In this document: piece by piece, positions 1-9,727 of the stretch
Layout: every line of letters begins with the position of its first letter
Numbering within the stretch: position 1 is the stretch's first letter
Assembly (NCBI RefSeq): GCF_023898315.1
Contig: NC_064614.1
Coordinates: forward strand, 375,781,348-375,845,347
DNA length: 64,000 bases
Reading direction: 5' to 3'
DNA from: Schistocerca nitens
Lineage: Eukaryota > Arthropoda > Insecta > Orthoptera > Acrididae
Made by a program: the position numbers and the translations under genes
The notes under the pieces: model-generated
Told to the model about the DNA's origin: nothing
The model's input: the letters and a program-made list of their open reading frames with translations, nothing else
Database searches by the model: none

Positions 1-692
1 CGGTCGGCTACTCGCCGTAATTGTAGCGACGCCGGCAACACAGAAGACCACAGACACTTCGCGTCGCCCGTCAACAGAGAATGGCTGCTAGATCTGCAAA
101 ACATGCTCTACCCGGCCACCTCATCTATCTTTCGTCCTTTAAGCGTCATTTTTCTAAGACTTGCTACACTATCCATCTACATACAGGGAGTCATGAAATA
201 TTTTTCGTAACAGTAACAGTGAAGATGTACGATATTAAAAGCAAAAACGTTCCAGAAAATTGGTTAGCGAACGAGCTGACTGAAAAATTATTGGAAATGT
301 GTGGCTACCAGCCGCCACTGTCTCGAGTGTGAAATATTCTCCTAGTTATGCCAGTGTTCACTTGAGTTGAAACTTTCGGGCTGAGAGGCGTTGCTGGAGA
401 TATAAAACTATTCCTTGACGTTCCGTCGCCGACTGCCGGCTGCGAAGACATTTTCGGAGGTAAAGCGGCAACTGCGTCAGGGGCTCGATGTAACCCTAAT
501 ACGTAAAAGCTCATAGAGGGCACAACCATTCGTCACGCGATACAGAATCCATGATTAACTCCGGCCGGTGTCTCTTTCTCGATTAAAAGTAATCGATCAT
601 TCTGTTGGCAATAAGTGGCCATATTTAATTTAACTTCCTCATCTTTCCTATTAAAACTGATACGGCGTTTGTGGATGACTATGGTCTGTCTA
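1..692. other. Unassigned sequence
   Basis: Short open frames of up to 83 codons occur here, but none shows a motif I recognise. No TE end, SINE box or tandem repeat is visible. The stretch ends at the left terminal inverted repeat of the element that starts near 693. Confidence 0.4.
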
Positions 693-1418
693 TGCAGGAT
701 GTTCGGAAATTCCTGTTACAAAATTCTAGGACTTGCAGAGGGGAGGGGTGGGGGAAGGGGTGAGTATACTTACGTGCTACAGCCATTCAAAATCATGTTT
801 GTTAGGGAGGTATGCAACAGGTTACTCATGGTAGGGGGTGGTTACAACAGATCGGTGGATATCATTTTACGTCTATTCTACCTCTCTGACATGGCTCGAG
901 TGTCATTTACCTGCCTGTGAGTGTTACAGCAACATGGTTGACTGCATGTTTGCAGAATACACCAACAGGATTCTTCTGAATGGCCAATCTCATGGTAATG
1001 GGTGAGCTGCTCTTCGCCTTTATCAAGATCGTTCTCCAAAACGTCCGACTGCATCTCATACCATTTACGCCACAATTTCGCAATGCCTTCGAGAAAGAGT
1101 ACCTTCAGCGTCAGCAGGCGTGACAATGGTGTTCCAAGGAGACGCCTCACACCTGAACAAGAGGAGGCTGTACTGCATTACGTTGAAGAGAACCCATCTA
1201 CGAATACACGAGCAATTTCTTGGCTGTTAATTTAGTGAAATTGTAAAATAAGTGATGTAGTGGATCATGACTAATCAGTTGCTTTTCTTGTAAACGTGAT
1301 CGCGTTACCAATATGTTTTGAAGCTGTTGTAGCACGGAAAGGTTACGTTTCCAGACATGGGTTCCTGTTCAAAATATATCCTAGAAGTTCTTAAAGGGAA
1401 TTTCCGAACACCCTGTAA
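693..1418 (+). mobile_element. Decayed Tc1/mariner-type DNA transposon with N-terminal transposase relic
   Basis: The ends form an inverted repeat of about 22 bases: GATGTTCGGAAATTCC near 699-714 matches the complement of GGGAATTTCCGAACACCC near 1396-1413. Between them the plus strand encodes a broken N-terminal helix-turn-helix region. One frame holds an NGRAALRLYQDR-like segment interrupted by a stop. A frameshift leads to RRRLTPEQEEAVLHYVEEN at about 1138-1194. That pattern is known from the DUF4817-type N-terminus of insect Tc1/mariner-like transposases. No catalytic domain remains, so at about 725 bp this is an internally deleted, non-autonomous copy. A T-A step lies at both outer edges, consistent with a TA target, although the left edge has mutated. 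Confidence 0.7.
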
Positions 1419-1516
1419 ATGCGCTCATGTTAATGAGTAGGGTAGCAAAGTACACTAGGAATCAAGGAATACTTACATTGAACAGCAGAGTGGACGAGTA
1501 ATGCTGCATAGAAAGA

Positions 1517-2894
1517 CAGTGTGTGATCAAAAGTACCCGGACACTTATCACTGGACAGTAATATAGGGTGTGTCGACGCTTTGTCATTATGACTGCTTAA
1601 ACTTTCCTGTGGACACTGTCAGTAAGGTGTCTGAATGTCTGTGGACAAATTATAGCCAATTCTTCCTCAAGGATTGGAATAAGAGAAGGTGGTGAAGTAG
1701 AACGCTGAGGTCTTCTAACTCATCCCAAGTCCTCAACCGAGCGAAGCGGTGCAGCGGTTAGCACATTGTACTCGGATTCGGGAGTATGAGGGTTCTAACA
1801 CACGTCCGGCCATCCTGATTTAGGTTTTTCGCGATTTCCTCAAATCGCTTCAGTAAATGGGGATGGTTCCTTTGAAAGGGCTCGGCCGATTTCCTTCCCC
1901 ATCCTTCTCTAATCCGATGGGGCGGCGACCTCGCTGTTTGATCCTCTTCCCCAAATCAACCAACCAAACAACCATCCAAGTACTCCATTGGCTTCAAATT
2001 GGGGCCGTGGGCAGGCCAGTCCATTTAAGCAATGTTGTTGTCCACAAACCATTGCCTTATGGCAGATGTCGCTATATGAAAGGGTGTAGCGTCTTGCTGA
2101 CACAAACAATACTGCGAACTTTTTCTCTGCTGTAAGCAGTGCACAGTGCAGTAAAACGTGTTCAGATTATTCGGGAGTTAGCGTTTTCTTAAGTGCAAAA
2201 AAGGGACTACACACCAAAATCATCGCTATACAGTGACATCACCTCCTGTGTGCCTTGCGGCTGATACTACACACATTCTCCAGTCATTCACCAATCCCAA
2301 ACCGATCCACTGGAATGACGCAAGGTATAGAGTGATTCATTACTGCAAATCCATCGTTTTTAGACACCCATTATCCAGTGACGGTGCTCTTTAGACCACT
2401 TCAACCGTCCCGTAGCTTCACTGCAGAAATGGGTGGCTCATCTGGAGCTGCTCTAGCATTGCACCCCATTCTTTTTAAACTCTTACTCTCACTCATTCTG
2501 CTATTTGGACTACAGGTATCAATTTGGAATTCACAAGTGACTCCTTCCTTTGATTTCATGCGATTTTACACAACCCCCTCTGCAACGTTCGACGATCCCT
2601 GTCCGTCAGTATGTGAGGTTTTATTGGTTTAGCTGTGTTTGGTTCTTCACATTTCCACTTCGCAGTTACATCACCAACAGTCGACTTGGGCAGCTTAAGA
2701 AGGGTGGAAAGGTCCATGGTGGGTTTGTTACTTACGTTACATCCGATGAGAAGTTTTCCTTCGAATTCACTGAGCTCTGCTGACAACATATCATTCTCTG
2801 CCTCGTGTCGACCTGGCAGGTTTGCCTTTCGGGACGTCTAGTGGTCATTTCCGCATTACATAGGCGTAGCTGGGCACTTTCGATCAGGTAGTGT
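1517..2894 (-). mobile_element. Tc1-like transposon relic, split by a SINE
   Basis: The left end carries GTGATCAAAAGTACCCGGACAC (about 1523-1544) and the right end has a degraded complement near 2866-2894. The same terminal motif appears in good condition at about 38505-38541. On the minus strand, about 2556-2789 encodes a Tc1 N-terminal domain with LLKLPKSTVGDVTAKWK (helix-turn-helix) followed by TDRDRR. Near 1975-2030 the minus strand encodes DWPAHGPNLKPMEYLD, the region around the third catalytic acid of DDE transposases. Frameshifts and stops separate these blocks. SINE 1735-1972 sits inside, beside the third-acid motif. Removing it brings the copy to about 1.1 kb, shorter than a full Tc1. 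Confidence 0.8.
1735..1972 (+). repeat. tRNA-derived SINE (type 3, CCGAGCG head)
   Basis: It starts with a tRNA-like head, CCGAGCGAAGCGGTGCAGCGG, which is an A-box-like segment, and has a degraded B-box near 1794-1806. The body matches a SINE I know from orthopterans, with a TTTCCTTCCCCATCC segment and a CAACCAACCAAACAACC tail. Near-identical flanks CATCCCAAGTCCTC (1721-1734) and CATCCAAGTACTC (1973-1985) look like its target-site duplication inside the Tc1-like relic. Confidence 0.8.
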
Positions 2895-4106
2895 AGTTCC
2901 AGATGTGTAGAGCTGAAACGGAAAATGTTGGTGAAAGTAGGTGTGCAGAGATAAAAGGATTAGCACAAGATATGTGCAGAAAGAGATTGGAAATAAAACA
3001 ACAAGAAATTACGATCAATTAAACGAAGAACTCCGAGGAAGTCCTGCTGCGTGTAGAACTGGAGGTGTTGTGAAGTTAACGAAATAAATTACGATCGTCG
3101 CTCGAAAATTTTTTACTTTTGATTTGTATTTTATAATTGTGATATGAAGTGTTCCGAGTGTGCAATGCACATCTGCCTAGAAACGTACAGTCCTCCTCAT
3201 GGATTCTGAACACCTTCATCTCAACGGAGATTTCATTCACACGTGTCCTCGCCGTTCTGCGTTTCTTTGTTTTGCACCATTTCCACTGCTTGCTTTGTAA
3301 TGTGATAAATATTCTGAAAGGGAAGTCGAGAAACGCGACAGTGGACTCACCGAAGGACAGGCCTGCAGATACAATGGGCGCATCCCGAGGCGAGCGCCGA
3401 GAAGAAGAGAAAGAGGTGAGGACGCCGCCGTATGACGGATCGGACAGCGGCGGGGACGGCGGCGCCTGGCGCTGTCGATGATCAAGTGTGGCCGTCCCCG
3501 CGCCATTGTGGCCTCAACAAATACCACGGCGCCTTCCAGCACACAATGGCGCTCTAATCATGTCCATTCTCTGTCTTCGTCCTTTCTTCGAGTCTCGGTG
3601 TGATTGCGCCCAGTTCTTGTCACGGATGTCTTCCACATTTGTTCCATTGTTTCTCCGACTTGTGTTAACGGAGCTTCTAACCGCCTCGTGATGTAAATAA
3701 ATAGAGACTTGTGTTTTCAACGTTATCTGAGTCACATACTCGGACGTTATGAATTCGGCACAGTACTGGAGCGGCGGAAAGTCATGCGAAGGCAGTGTGA
3801 GCCTAAGTGGTCGAAGGCTGCCGAAGCCTGTCGGGGTCCATGTCTACCTGTACATTCCCCACAGAAATGCTCACATAGTGCCCTACATTCAAGATAGTGA
3901 CAATCTGACTTACAGAGGATCAGTAGACCGCCAATCGCACTTGTGCCGTTCTGGAGGCGACGCCATATTTTAACACTCCATAATTTTTGAGAACGCTTTG
4001 TAATGGTACTTGAATTACGTAACCATTACGGTACCTCACCTGAACCTCTCGATACCAGTAATATTCTACGGTGTTTCTGTAAATTAGTTGACATATTTCT
4101 GAGTCC
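2895..4106. other. Unassigned sequence with a CpG-rich block
   Basis: No TE motif is recognised. About 3360-3545 is rich in C, G and CpG. Inside it an open frame (3149-3481, plus) encodes an acidic/basic low-complexity stretch with a GT donor-like AGAGGTGAGG near 3410-3419. This could be a promoter-proximal exon or CpG island, but there is no homology support. Confidence 0.25.
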
Positions 4107-4170
4107 TACCCGTGGTCTAGGGGTAGCGTCTTTGATTCATAATCAAAACGTCTTCTGTCCCGCCACTGCC
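4107..4170 (+). other. tRNA-like 5' head of the RTE element
   Basis: The stretch has an A-box-like GTGGTCTAGGGGTAGCG (4112-4128). A perfect five-base-pair anticodon-type stem follows (TTTGA 4131-4135, TCAAA 4143-4147) enclosing a seven-base loop, TTCATAA. A tRNA reading of that loop gives anticodon CAT. The expected T-arm/B-box after it is missing: the sequence runs straight from TCTTCTGTCC into CGCCACTGCC. It is therefore a tRNA relic fused to the LINE leader, not a functional tRNA gene. Confidence 0.6.
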
Positions 4171-4438
4171 TAAATTTTGATAAATAATCAGCATTGGCGG
4201 CCGAAGACTTCCGGCATAAGAAGTCAGCCTCATTCTGCCAACGGCCTTGTCAAAGAGGGCAGAGGAGCGGATAGAGGTTCAGGCCACTCTCTTGTCCTAG
4301 GGGTGGGAAATTGCCCCTAAAGGCGGAAGAATCAGCAATGATCAACGACATGAGGATGCAGAAGGCAATGGAAACCACTGTATTAAAGACACGTAACGTG
4401 TATCCACAGGACATGTGGCCTGTAATTGAAGAAGTGTC

Positions 4439-7373
4439 ATGATGATCTCTCCATTGGCAAAAGATTCCCGAATAGTCCCCCATTCGGATCTCCGGGAGGG
4501 GACTGCCAAGAGGGAGGTTACGATGAGAAAAAGATTGAATAATCAACGAAAGGATAACGTTCTACGAGTCGGGGCGTGGAATGTCAGAAGCTTGAACGTA
4601 GTAGGGAAACTAGAAAATCTGAAAAGGGAAATGCAAATGCTCAATCTAGATATAGTAGGGGTCAGTGAAGTGAAGTGGAAAGAAGACAAGGATTTCTGGT
4701 CAGATAAGTATCGGGTAATATCAACAGCAGCAGAAAATGGTATAGCAGGTGTAGGATTCGTTATGAATAGGAAGGTAGGGCAGAGGGTGTGTTTCTGTAA
4801 ACAGTTCAGTGACCGGGTTGTTCTAATCAGAATCGACAGCAGACCAACACCGACAACGATAGTTCAGGTGTACATGCCGACGTCGCAAGCTGAAGATGAA
4901 CAGGTAGAGAAAGTGTGTGAGGATATTGAAAGGGTAATGCAGTATCTAAAGGGGGACGAAAATCTAATAGTCTTGGGCGACTGGAATGCAGTTGTAGGGG
5001 AAAGAGTAGAAGAAAAGGTTACAGGAGAATATGGGCTTGGGACAAGGAATGAAAGAGGAGAAAGACTAATTGAGTTCTGTAACAAATTTCAGCTAGTAAT
5101 AGCGAATACCCTGTTCAAGAATCACAAGAGGAGGAGGTATACTTGGAAAAGGCCGGGAGATACGGGAAGATTTCAATTAGATTACATCATGGTCAGACAG
5201 AGATTCCGAAATCAGATACTGAATTGTAAGGCGTACCCAGGAGCAGATATAGACTCAGATCACAATATAGTAGTGATGAAGAGTAGGCTGAAGTTCAAGA
5301 CATTAGTCAGGAAGAATCAATACGGCTAGAAGTGGGATACAGAAGTACTAAGGAATGACGAGTTACATTTGAAGTTCTCTAACGCTGTAGATACAGCAAT
5401 AAGGAATAGCGTAGTAGGCAGTACAGTTGAAGAGGAATGGACATCTCTAAAAAGGGCCATCAAAGAAGTTGTGAAGGAAAACATAGGTACAAAGAAGGTA
5501 GCTGCGAAGAAACCATGGGTAACAGAAGAAATACTTCAGTTGATCGATGAAAGGAGGAAGTACAAACATGTTCCGGGAAAATCAGGAATACAGAAATACA
5601 AGTCGCTGAGGAATGAAATAAATAGGACGTGCAGGGAAGCTAAGACGAAATGGCTGCAGGAAAAATGTGAAGACATCGAAAAGATATGATTGTCGGAAGG
5701 ACAGACTCAGCATACAGGAATGTCAAAACAACCTTTGGTGATATTAAAAGCAACTGTGGTAACATTAAGAGTGCAATCGGAATTCCACTGTTAAATGCAA
5801 AGGAGAGAGCAGATAGGTGGAAAGAATACATTGAAAGCCTCTATGAGGGTGAAGATTTGTCTGATGTGATAGAAGAAGAAACAGGAGTCGATTTAGAAGA
5901 GATAGGGTACACAGTATTAGAATCGGAATTTAAAAGAGCTTTGGAGGACTTACGGTCAAATAAGGCAGAAGGGGTAGATAACATTCCATCAGAATTTCTA
6001 AAATCATTGGGGGAAGTGGCAACAAAACGACTATTCACGTTGGTGTGTAGAATATATGAGTCTGGCGATATACCATCTGACTTTCGGAAAAGCATCATCC
6101 GCACAATTCCGAAGACGGCAAGAGCTGACAAGTGCGCGAATTATCGCACAATCAGCTTAACAGCTCATGCATCGAAGCTGCTTACAAGAATAATATACAG
6201 AAGAATGGAAAAGAAAATTGAGAATGCGCTAGGTGACGATCATTTGGCTTTAGGAAAAGTAAAGGGACGAGAGAGGCAATTCTGACGTTACGGCTAATAA
6301 TGGAAGCAAGGCTAAAGAAAAATCAAGACACTTTCATAGGATTTGTCGACCTGGAAAAAGCGTTCGACAATATAAAATGGTGCAAGCTGTTCGAGATTCT
6401 GAAAAAAGTGGGGGTAAGCTATAGGGAGAGACGGGTCATATACAATATGTACAACAACCAAGAGGGAATGATAAGAGTGGACGATCAAGAACGAAGTGCT
6501 CGTATTAAGAAGGGTGTAAGACAAGGCTGTAGCCTTCCGCCCCTACTCTTCAATCTGCACATCGAGGAAGCAATGATGGAAATAAAAGAAAGGTTCAGGA
6601 GTGGAATTAAAATACAAGGTGAAAGGATATCAATGATACGATTCGCATATTACATTGCTATCCTGAGTGAAAGTGAAGAAGAATTAAATGATCTGCTGAA
6701 TGGAATGAACAGTCTAATGAGTACACAATATGGTTTGAGAGTAAAACGGAGAAAGACGAAGGTAATGAGAAGTAGTAGAAATGAGAACAGCGAGAAACTT
6801 AACATCAGGAATGATGGTCACGAAGTCAATGAAGTTAAGGAATTCAGCTACCTAGGCAGTAAAATAACCAATGACGGACGGAGCAAGGAGGACATCAAAA
6901 GCAGACTCGCTATGGCAAAAAAGGCATTTCTGGCCAAGAGAAGTCTACTAATATCAAATACCGACCTTAATATGAGGAAGAAATTTCTGAGGATGTACGT
7001 CTGGAGTACAGCATTGTATGGTAGTGAAACATGGACTGTGGGAAAACCGGAACAGAAGAGAATCGAAGCATTTGAGATGTGGTGCTATAGACGAATGTTG
7101 AAAATTAGGTGGACTGATAATGTAAGGAATGAGGAGGTTCTACGCAGAATCGGAGAGGAAAGGAACATGTGGAAAACACTGATAAGGAGAAGGGACAGGA
7201 TGATAGGATATCTGCTAAGACATGAGGGAATGACTTCCATGGTACTAGAGGGAGCTGTAGAGGGCAAGAACTGTAGAGGAAGACAGAGATTGGAATACGG
7301 CAAGCAAATAATTGAGGACGTAGGTTGCAAGTGCTACTTGGAGATGAAGAGGTTGGCACAGGAAAGGAATTAG
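4439..7373 (+). pseudogene. RTE endonuclease-reverse transcriptase, broken
   Basis: The apurinic-type endonuclease comes first, with VGAWNVRSLN, VGVSEVKW, VLGDWNA and SDHNIV all readable, so the active-site signatures survive. A stop at 5327-5329 ends the first open stretch and the same frame resumes afterwards. A one-base shift near 5680-5686 moves to the next frame, and another near 6243-6250 to the third. The RT domain follows: FVDLEKAFDNIKW carries the first catalytic Asp, then GVRQGCSLPPLLFN. The catalytic FADD box reads FAYY (codons 6642-6653), so both Asp residues are Tyr. The C-terminal part (SETWTVGK, RRMLKIRW) is open to 7373. It once encoded a protein of about 970 residues that cuts DNA and primes reverse transcription. 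It is inactive because of the shifts, the stop and the YY change. Confidence 0.88.
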
Positions 7374-7431
7374 TGGCGGGCAGCATCAAACCAGTCAGTA
7401 GACTGATGAAAAAAAAAAAAAAAAAAAAAAA

Positions 7432-8224
7432 AATCTCAGACAACATTCAGATTTGATTTCATTGATGTAGAAGTACTTTGATTCATCGATATGTTTATAT
7501 TGCAATGATATTATTCTTGTGTGTATTCTTCCTTTTGTCACTATAATCTTTGACGTACTTTTAACTCTGATTTTTTGTCGCGTAAGCGATTAGTAGTTTT
7601 GTTAGAGAGTCGGACCTTGAGAAAGTCAAGTCTTGGACGTCATGTTGGAAAGACGTATATTGTCGTCAGCTTATAAAATGTGAACTTTAACAGTGAGGAA
7701 GATTTTTCAAGTATGTTTTGTATTGTGAAGTGATGTTTTCTGTGTTACGTGATATTGCGGCAAAAGTAATAAAAAAGAAGTATAACTTAAATTCGGAGTG
7801 GTGATTACTTTTTTACATCACCATTGTCCTGCAAAAGTGTAATCTTCAAGAATGGTTTGTGAAACATATATATAAAACTTTTGAATATAGCAGGATAAAA
7901 CCTAGGCCTCTTTGCATCCGAGCTTGGAATCACCACCACCTAGATTTTCGACGATCGAGCCATGATTTTACAACGAGACCAGCGTGGGAAACACGAAAAG
8001 ATGAGTGCCTAGTTTATTCATTATTACATGAAATGACTTTATTAATTGTGCTCTAATGATACCTGCCACATAATAACTTTGTTGTTGTACGAAAATGCAG
8101 TATTTAGCAGCGTTAGCAACACCACAATCATTACTAAATTTTGACCTTTGTTGTGGAAGGGTTGTTAGAGCTTCCAGTGGAGAAACAGCTGGCTGGCTAA
8201 AAGAATTTTAAAAGCGGACATAAG
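7432..8224. other. Unassigned AT-rich sequence
   Basis: No coding motif, SINE box or inverted repeat is recognised between the poly-A of the RTE element and the repeat beginning near 8225. Confidence 0.4.
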
Positions 8225-8450
8225 CGGTCTCGATCGATTTACATGGTAACCGTTTTCAGTTAGTTTTTGACCATCCTCAGACCCTCGTACTGAAATATAA
8301 ACACAGAATTGTTTCAAAGGGATATCTGATAATAGAAGTAACGTACAAAATACGTCATATATAAAAATATTAAAAAAAGAAATTATACCCCTGATGATTG
8401 GCGGTGGCGGTGAATGGAGCTGGTGTTACATATCTACGAACGTCAGCTGC
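8225..8450 (-). repeat. Unclassified interspersed repeat, copy A
   Basis: The complement matches 17328-17560 over most of its length. Shared landmarks include TTTAATATTTTTATATATGACG, a CACCGCCACC core and GAGGGTCTGAGGATGGTCAA near one end. There is no coding capacity. The GAGGATG end resembles 3' ends of some retroelements, but the family is not identified. Confidence 0.7.
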
Positions 8451-8531
8451 TATGTAGAGCAACGCAGTCGTTGACTAAACACGCGATGTTCCGCCCACTC
8501 CACGTCGAATTACGTCAGCGGCAGTCAGTCA

Positions 8532-8727
8532 AGTTCAAGTGGCTCTGAGCACTATGGGACTTAACATCTGAGGTCATCAGTCACCTAGAACTTAGAACTA
8601 CTTAAACCTAACTAACCTAAGGACATCACACACATCCATGCCCGAGGCAGGATTCGAACCTGCGACAGTAGCGGTCGCGCGGTTCCAGACTGAAGCGCCT
8701 AGAATCGCTCGGCCACACCGGCCGGCT
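8532..8727 (-). repeat. tRNA-derived SINE (type 1)
   Basis: Read on the minus strand it starts with GGCCGGTGTGGCCGAGCG (A-box), then a long-variable-arm-like hairpin, then the B-box GGTTCGAATCC, and ends in CAGAGCCACTTGAA. The long variable arm points to a type II (Leu or Ser-like) tRNA ancestor. A perfect ten-base target-site duplication, CAGTCAGTCA, flanks it at 8522-8531 and 8728-8737. Confidence 0.92.
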
Positions 8728-8890
8728 CAGTCAGTCAGGCATACAGGACTAGAACAGTTGTTGGAATAAGATATGTATATAGTATAGTTACACTAAAGCT
8801 AATAACAAATGAAGAACTAGGAACATTTCACTGTAGAGGTGTGATGTAACTACTGTAAATAGCAATTTGTCAATGTGTGATAAAAAATAC

Positions 8891-9437
8891 TGTAAGTAGG
8901 CTGTTTAGGTTTTTTTTGGTAACGCCACCTCTGTATGAAAATCACTGGCTGTGCTGTGTGCAGTCTGTGGCTGCTTTGCATTGTTGTAATACTCGCCATT
9001 GTAGTGTTAGGCAGCTGGCTGTGAACAGCGCGTAGCGTTGGCAGTTGGAGGTGAGCCGCCAGCAGTGGTGGATGTGGGGAGAGAGATGGCGGAGTTTTGT
9101 AATTTCTCATGAACTGCTATATATATGATGATATCAAGGTAAATACATTGTTTGTTCTCTATTAATATCTTTCATTTGCTAACTATCCCTATCAGTAGTT
9201 AGTGCCTTCCATAGTTTGAATCTTTTATTTAGCTGGCAGTAGTGGCGCTTGCTGTATTGCAGTAGCTCGAGTAACCAAGATTTTTGTGAGGTAAGTGATT
9301 TGTGAAACGTATAGGTTAATGTTAGTCAGGGCCATTCTTTTGTAGGGATTTTTTTGAAAGTCAGATTGCGTTGCGCTAAAAATATTGTGTGTCAGTTTAA
9401 GCACAGTCATGTATAAATTATAAAAGGGGACGTTTCA
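8891..9437 (+). repeat. 5' LTR
   Basis: It starts TG and ends CA, and is almost identical to 16418-16958. Just downstream, 9438 onward reads TATGTCGACCCTTAGCC. I see no obvious TGG-starting primer-binding site, so the tRNA primer is unidentified. A diverged relative is present as a solo LTR at 51027-51732 on the other strand. Confidence 0.92.
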
Positions 9438-9727
9438 TATGTCGACCCTTAGCCGAGGATACCTCACTGGAATCTTCTGATTTTTTCTTGTAGTTTGTGT
9501 AATTAGTGTAGATTTTGTTTATTGCTAGCGCGTAATTGTAGAGAGAATCTCCTTTGTAGTTGCAGTCTTTCATTGTTGTACAGTAAAACAGGTGTGGCAC
9601 GCATGTAGATTTGCACCAAGTATTTCGCAGCTGCAATTAACTACATATTATTTTCAGTGCTATGTTAATGTGTTCCCCTATTTTTGCTCTTCAAATTGTG
9701 TTTTTCTATGTTGTCGTGTGAAATATT

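Larger units (their letters stand above)
4107..7431 (+). mobile_element. Near full-length RTE-type non-LTR retrotransposon (LINE)
   Basis: This is a single plus-strand LINE. It starts with a tRNA-like segment, then a roughly 270-base leader. An endonuclease plus reverse-transcriptase frame follows (4439-7373), then a short 3' UTR containing CAAACCAGTCAGTAGACTGATG, and a run of about 24 A at 7408-7431. The order endonuclease then RT in one frame, with a very short 3' UTR, fits the RTE clade. No clear target-site duplication was found. Frame breaks and a destroyed RT catalytic motif show the copy is dead. Related fragments occur at 33345, 37165, 45105, 53490, 54225-57700 (minus) and 57735. Confidence 0.88.

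Noticed and set aside
3149-3481. 110-codon frame as a host gene exon
   Set aside because: Low-complexity product with no domain; kept only as a weak CpG-rich observation.
7105-7446. 113-codon minus-strand frame
   Set aside because: It is the reverse of RTE coding sequence plus its poly-A.
8640-8725. Functional type II tRNA gene on the minus strand
   Set aside because: It is the head of a SINE repeated eight times, with target duplications around the whole unit.
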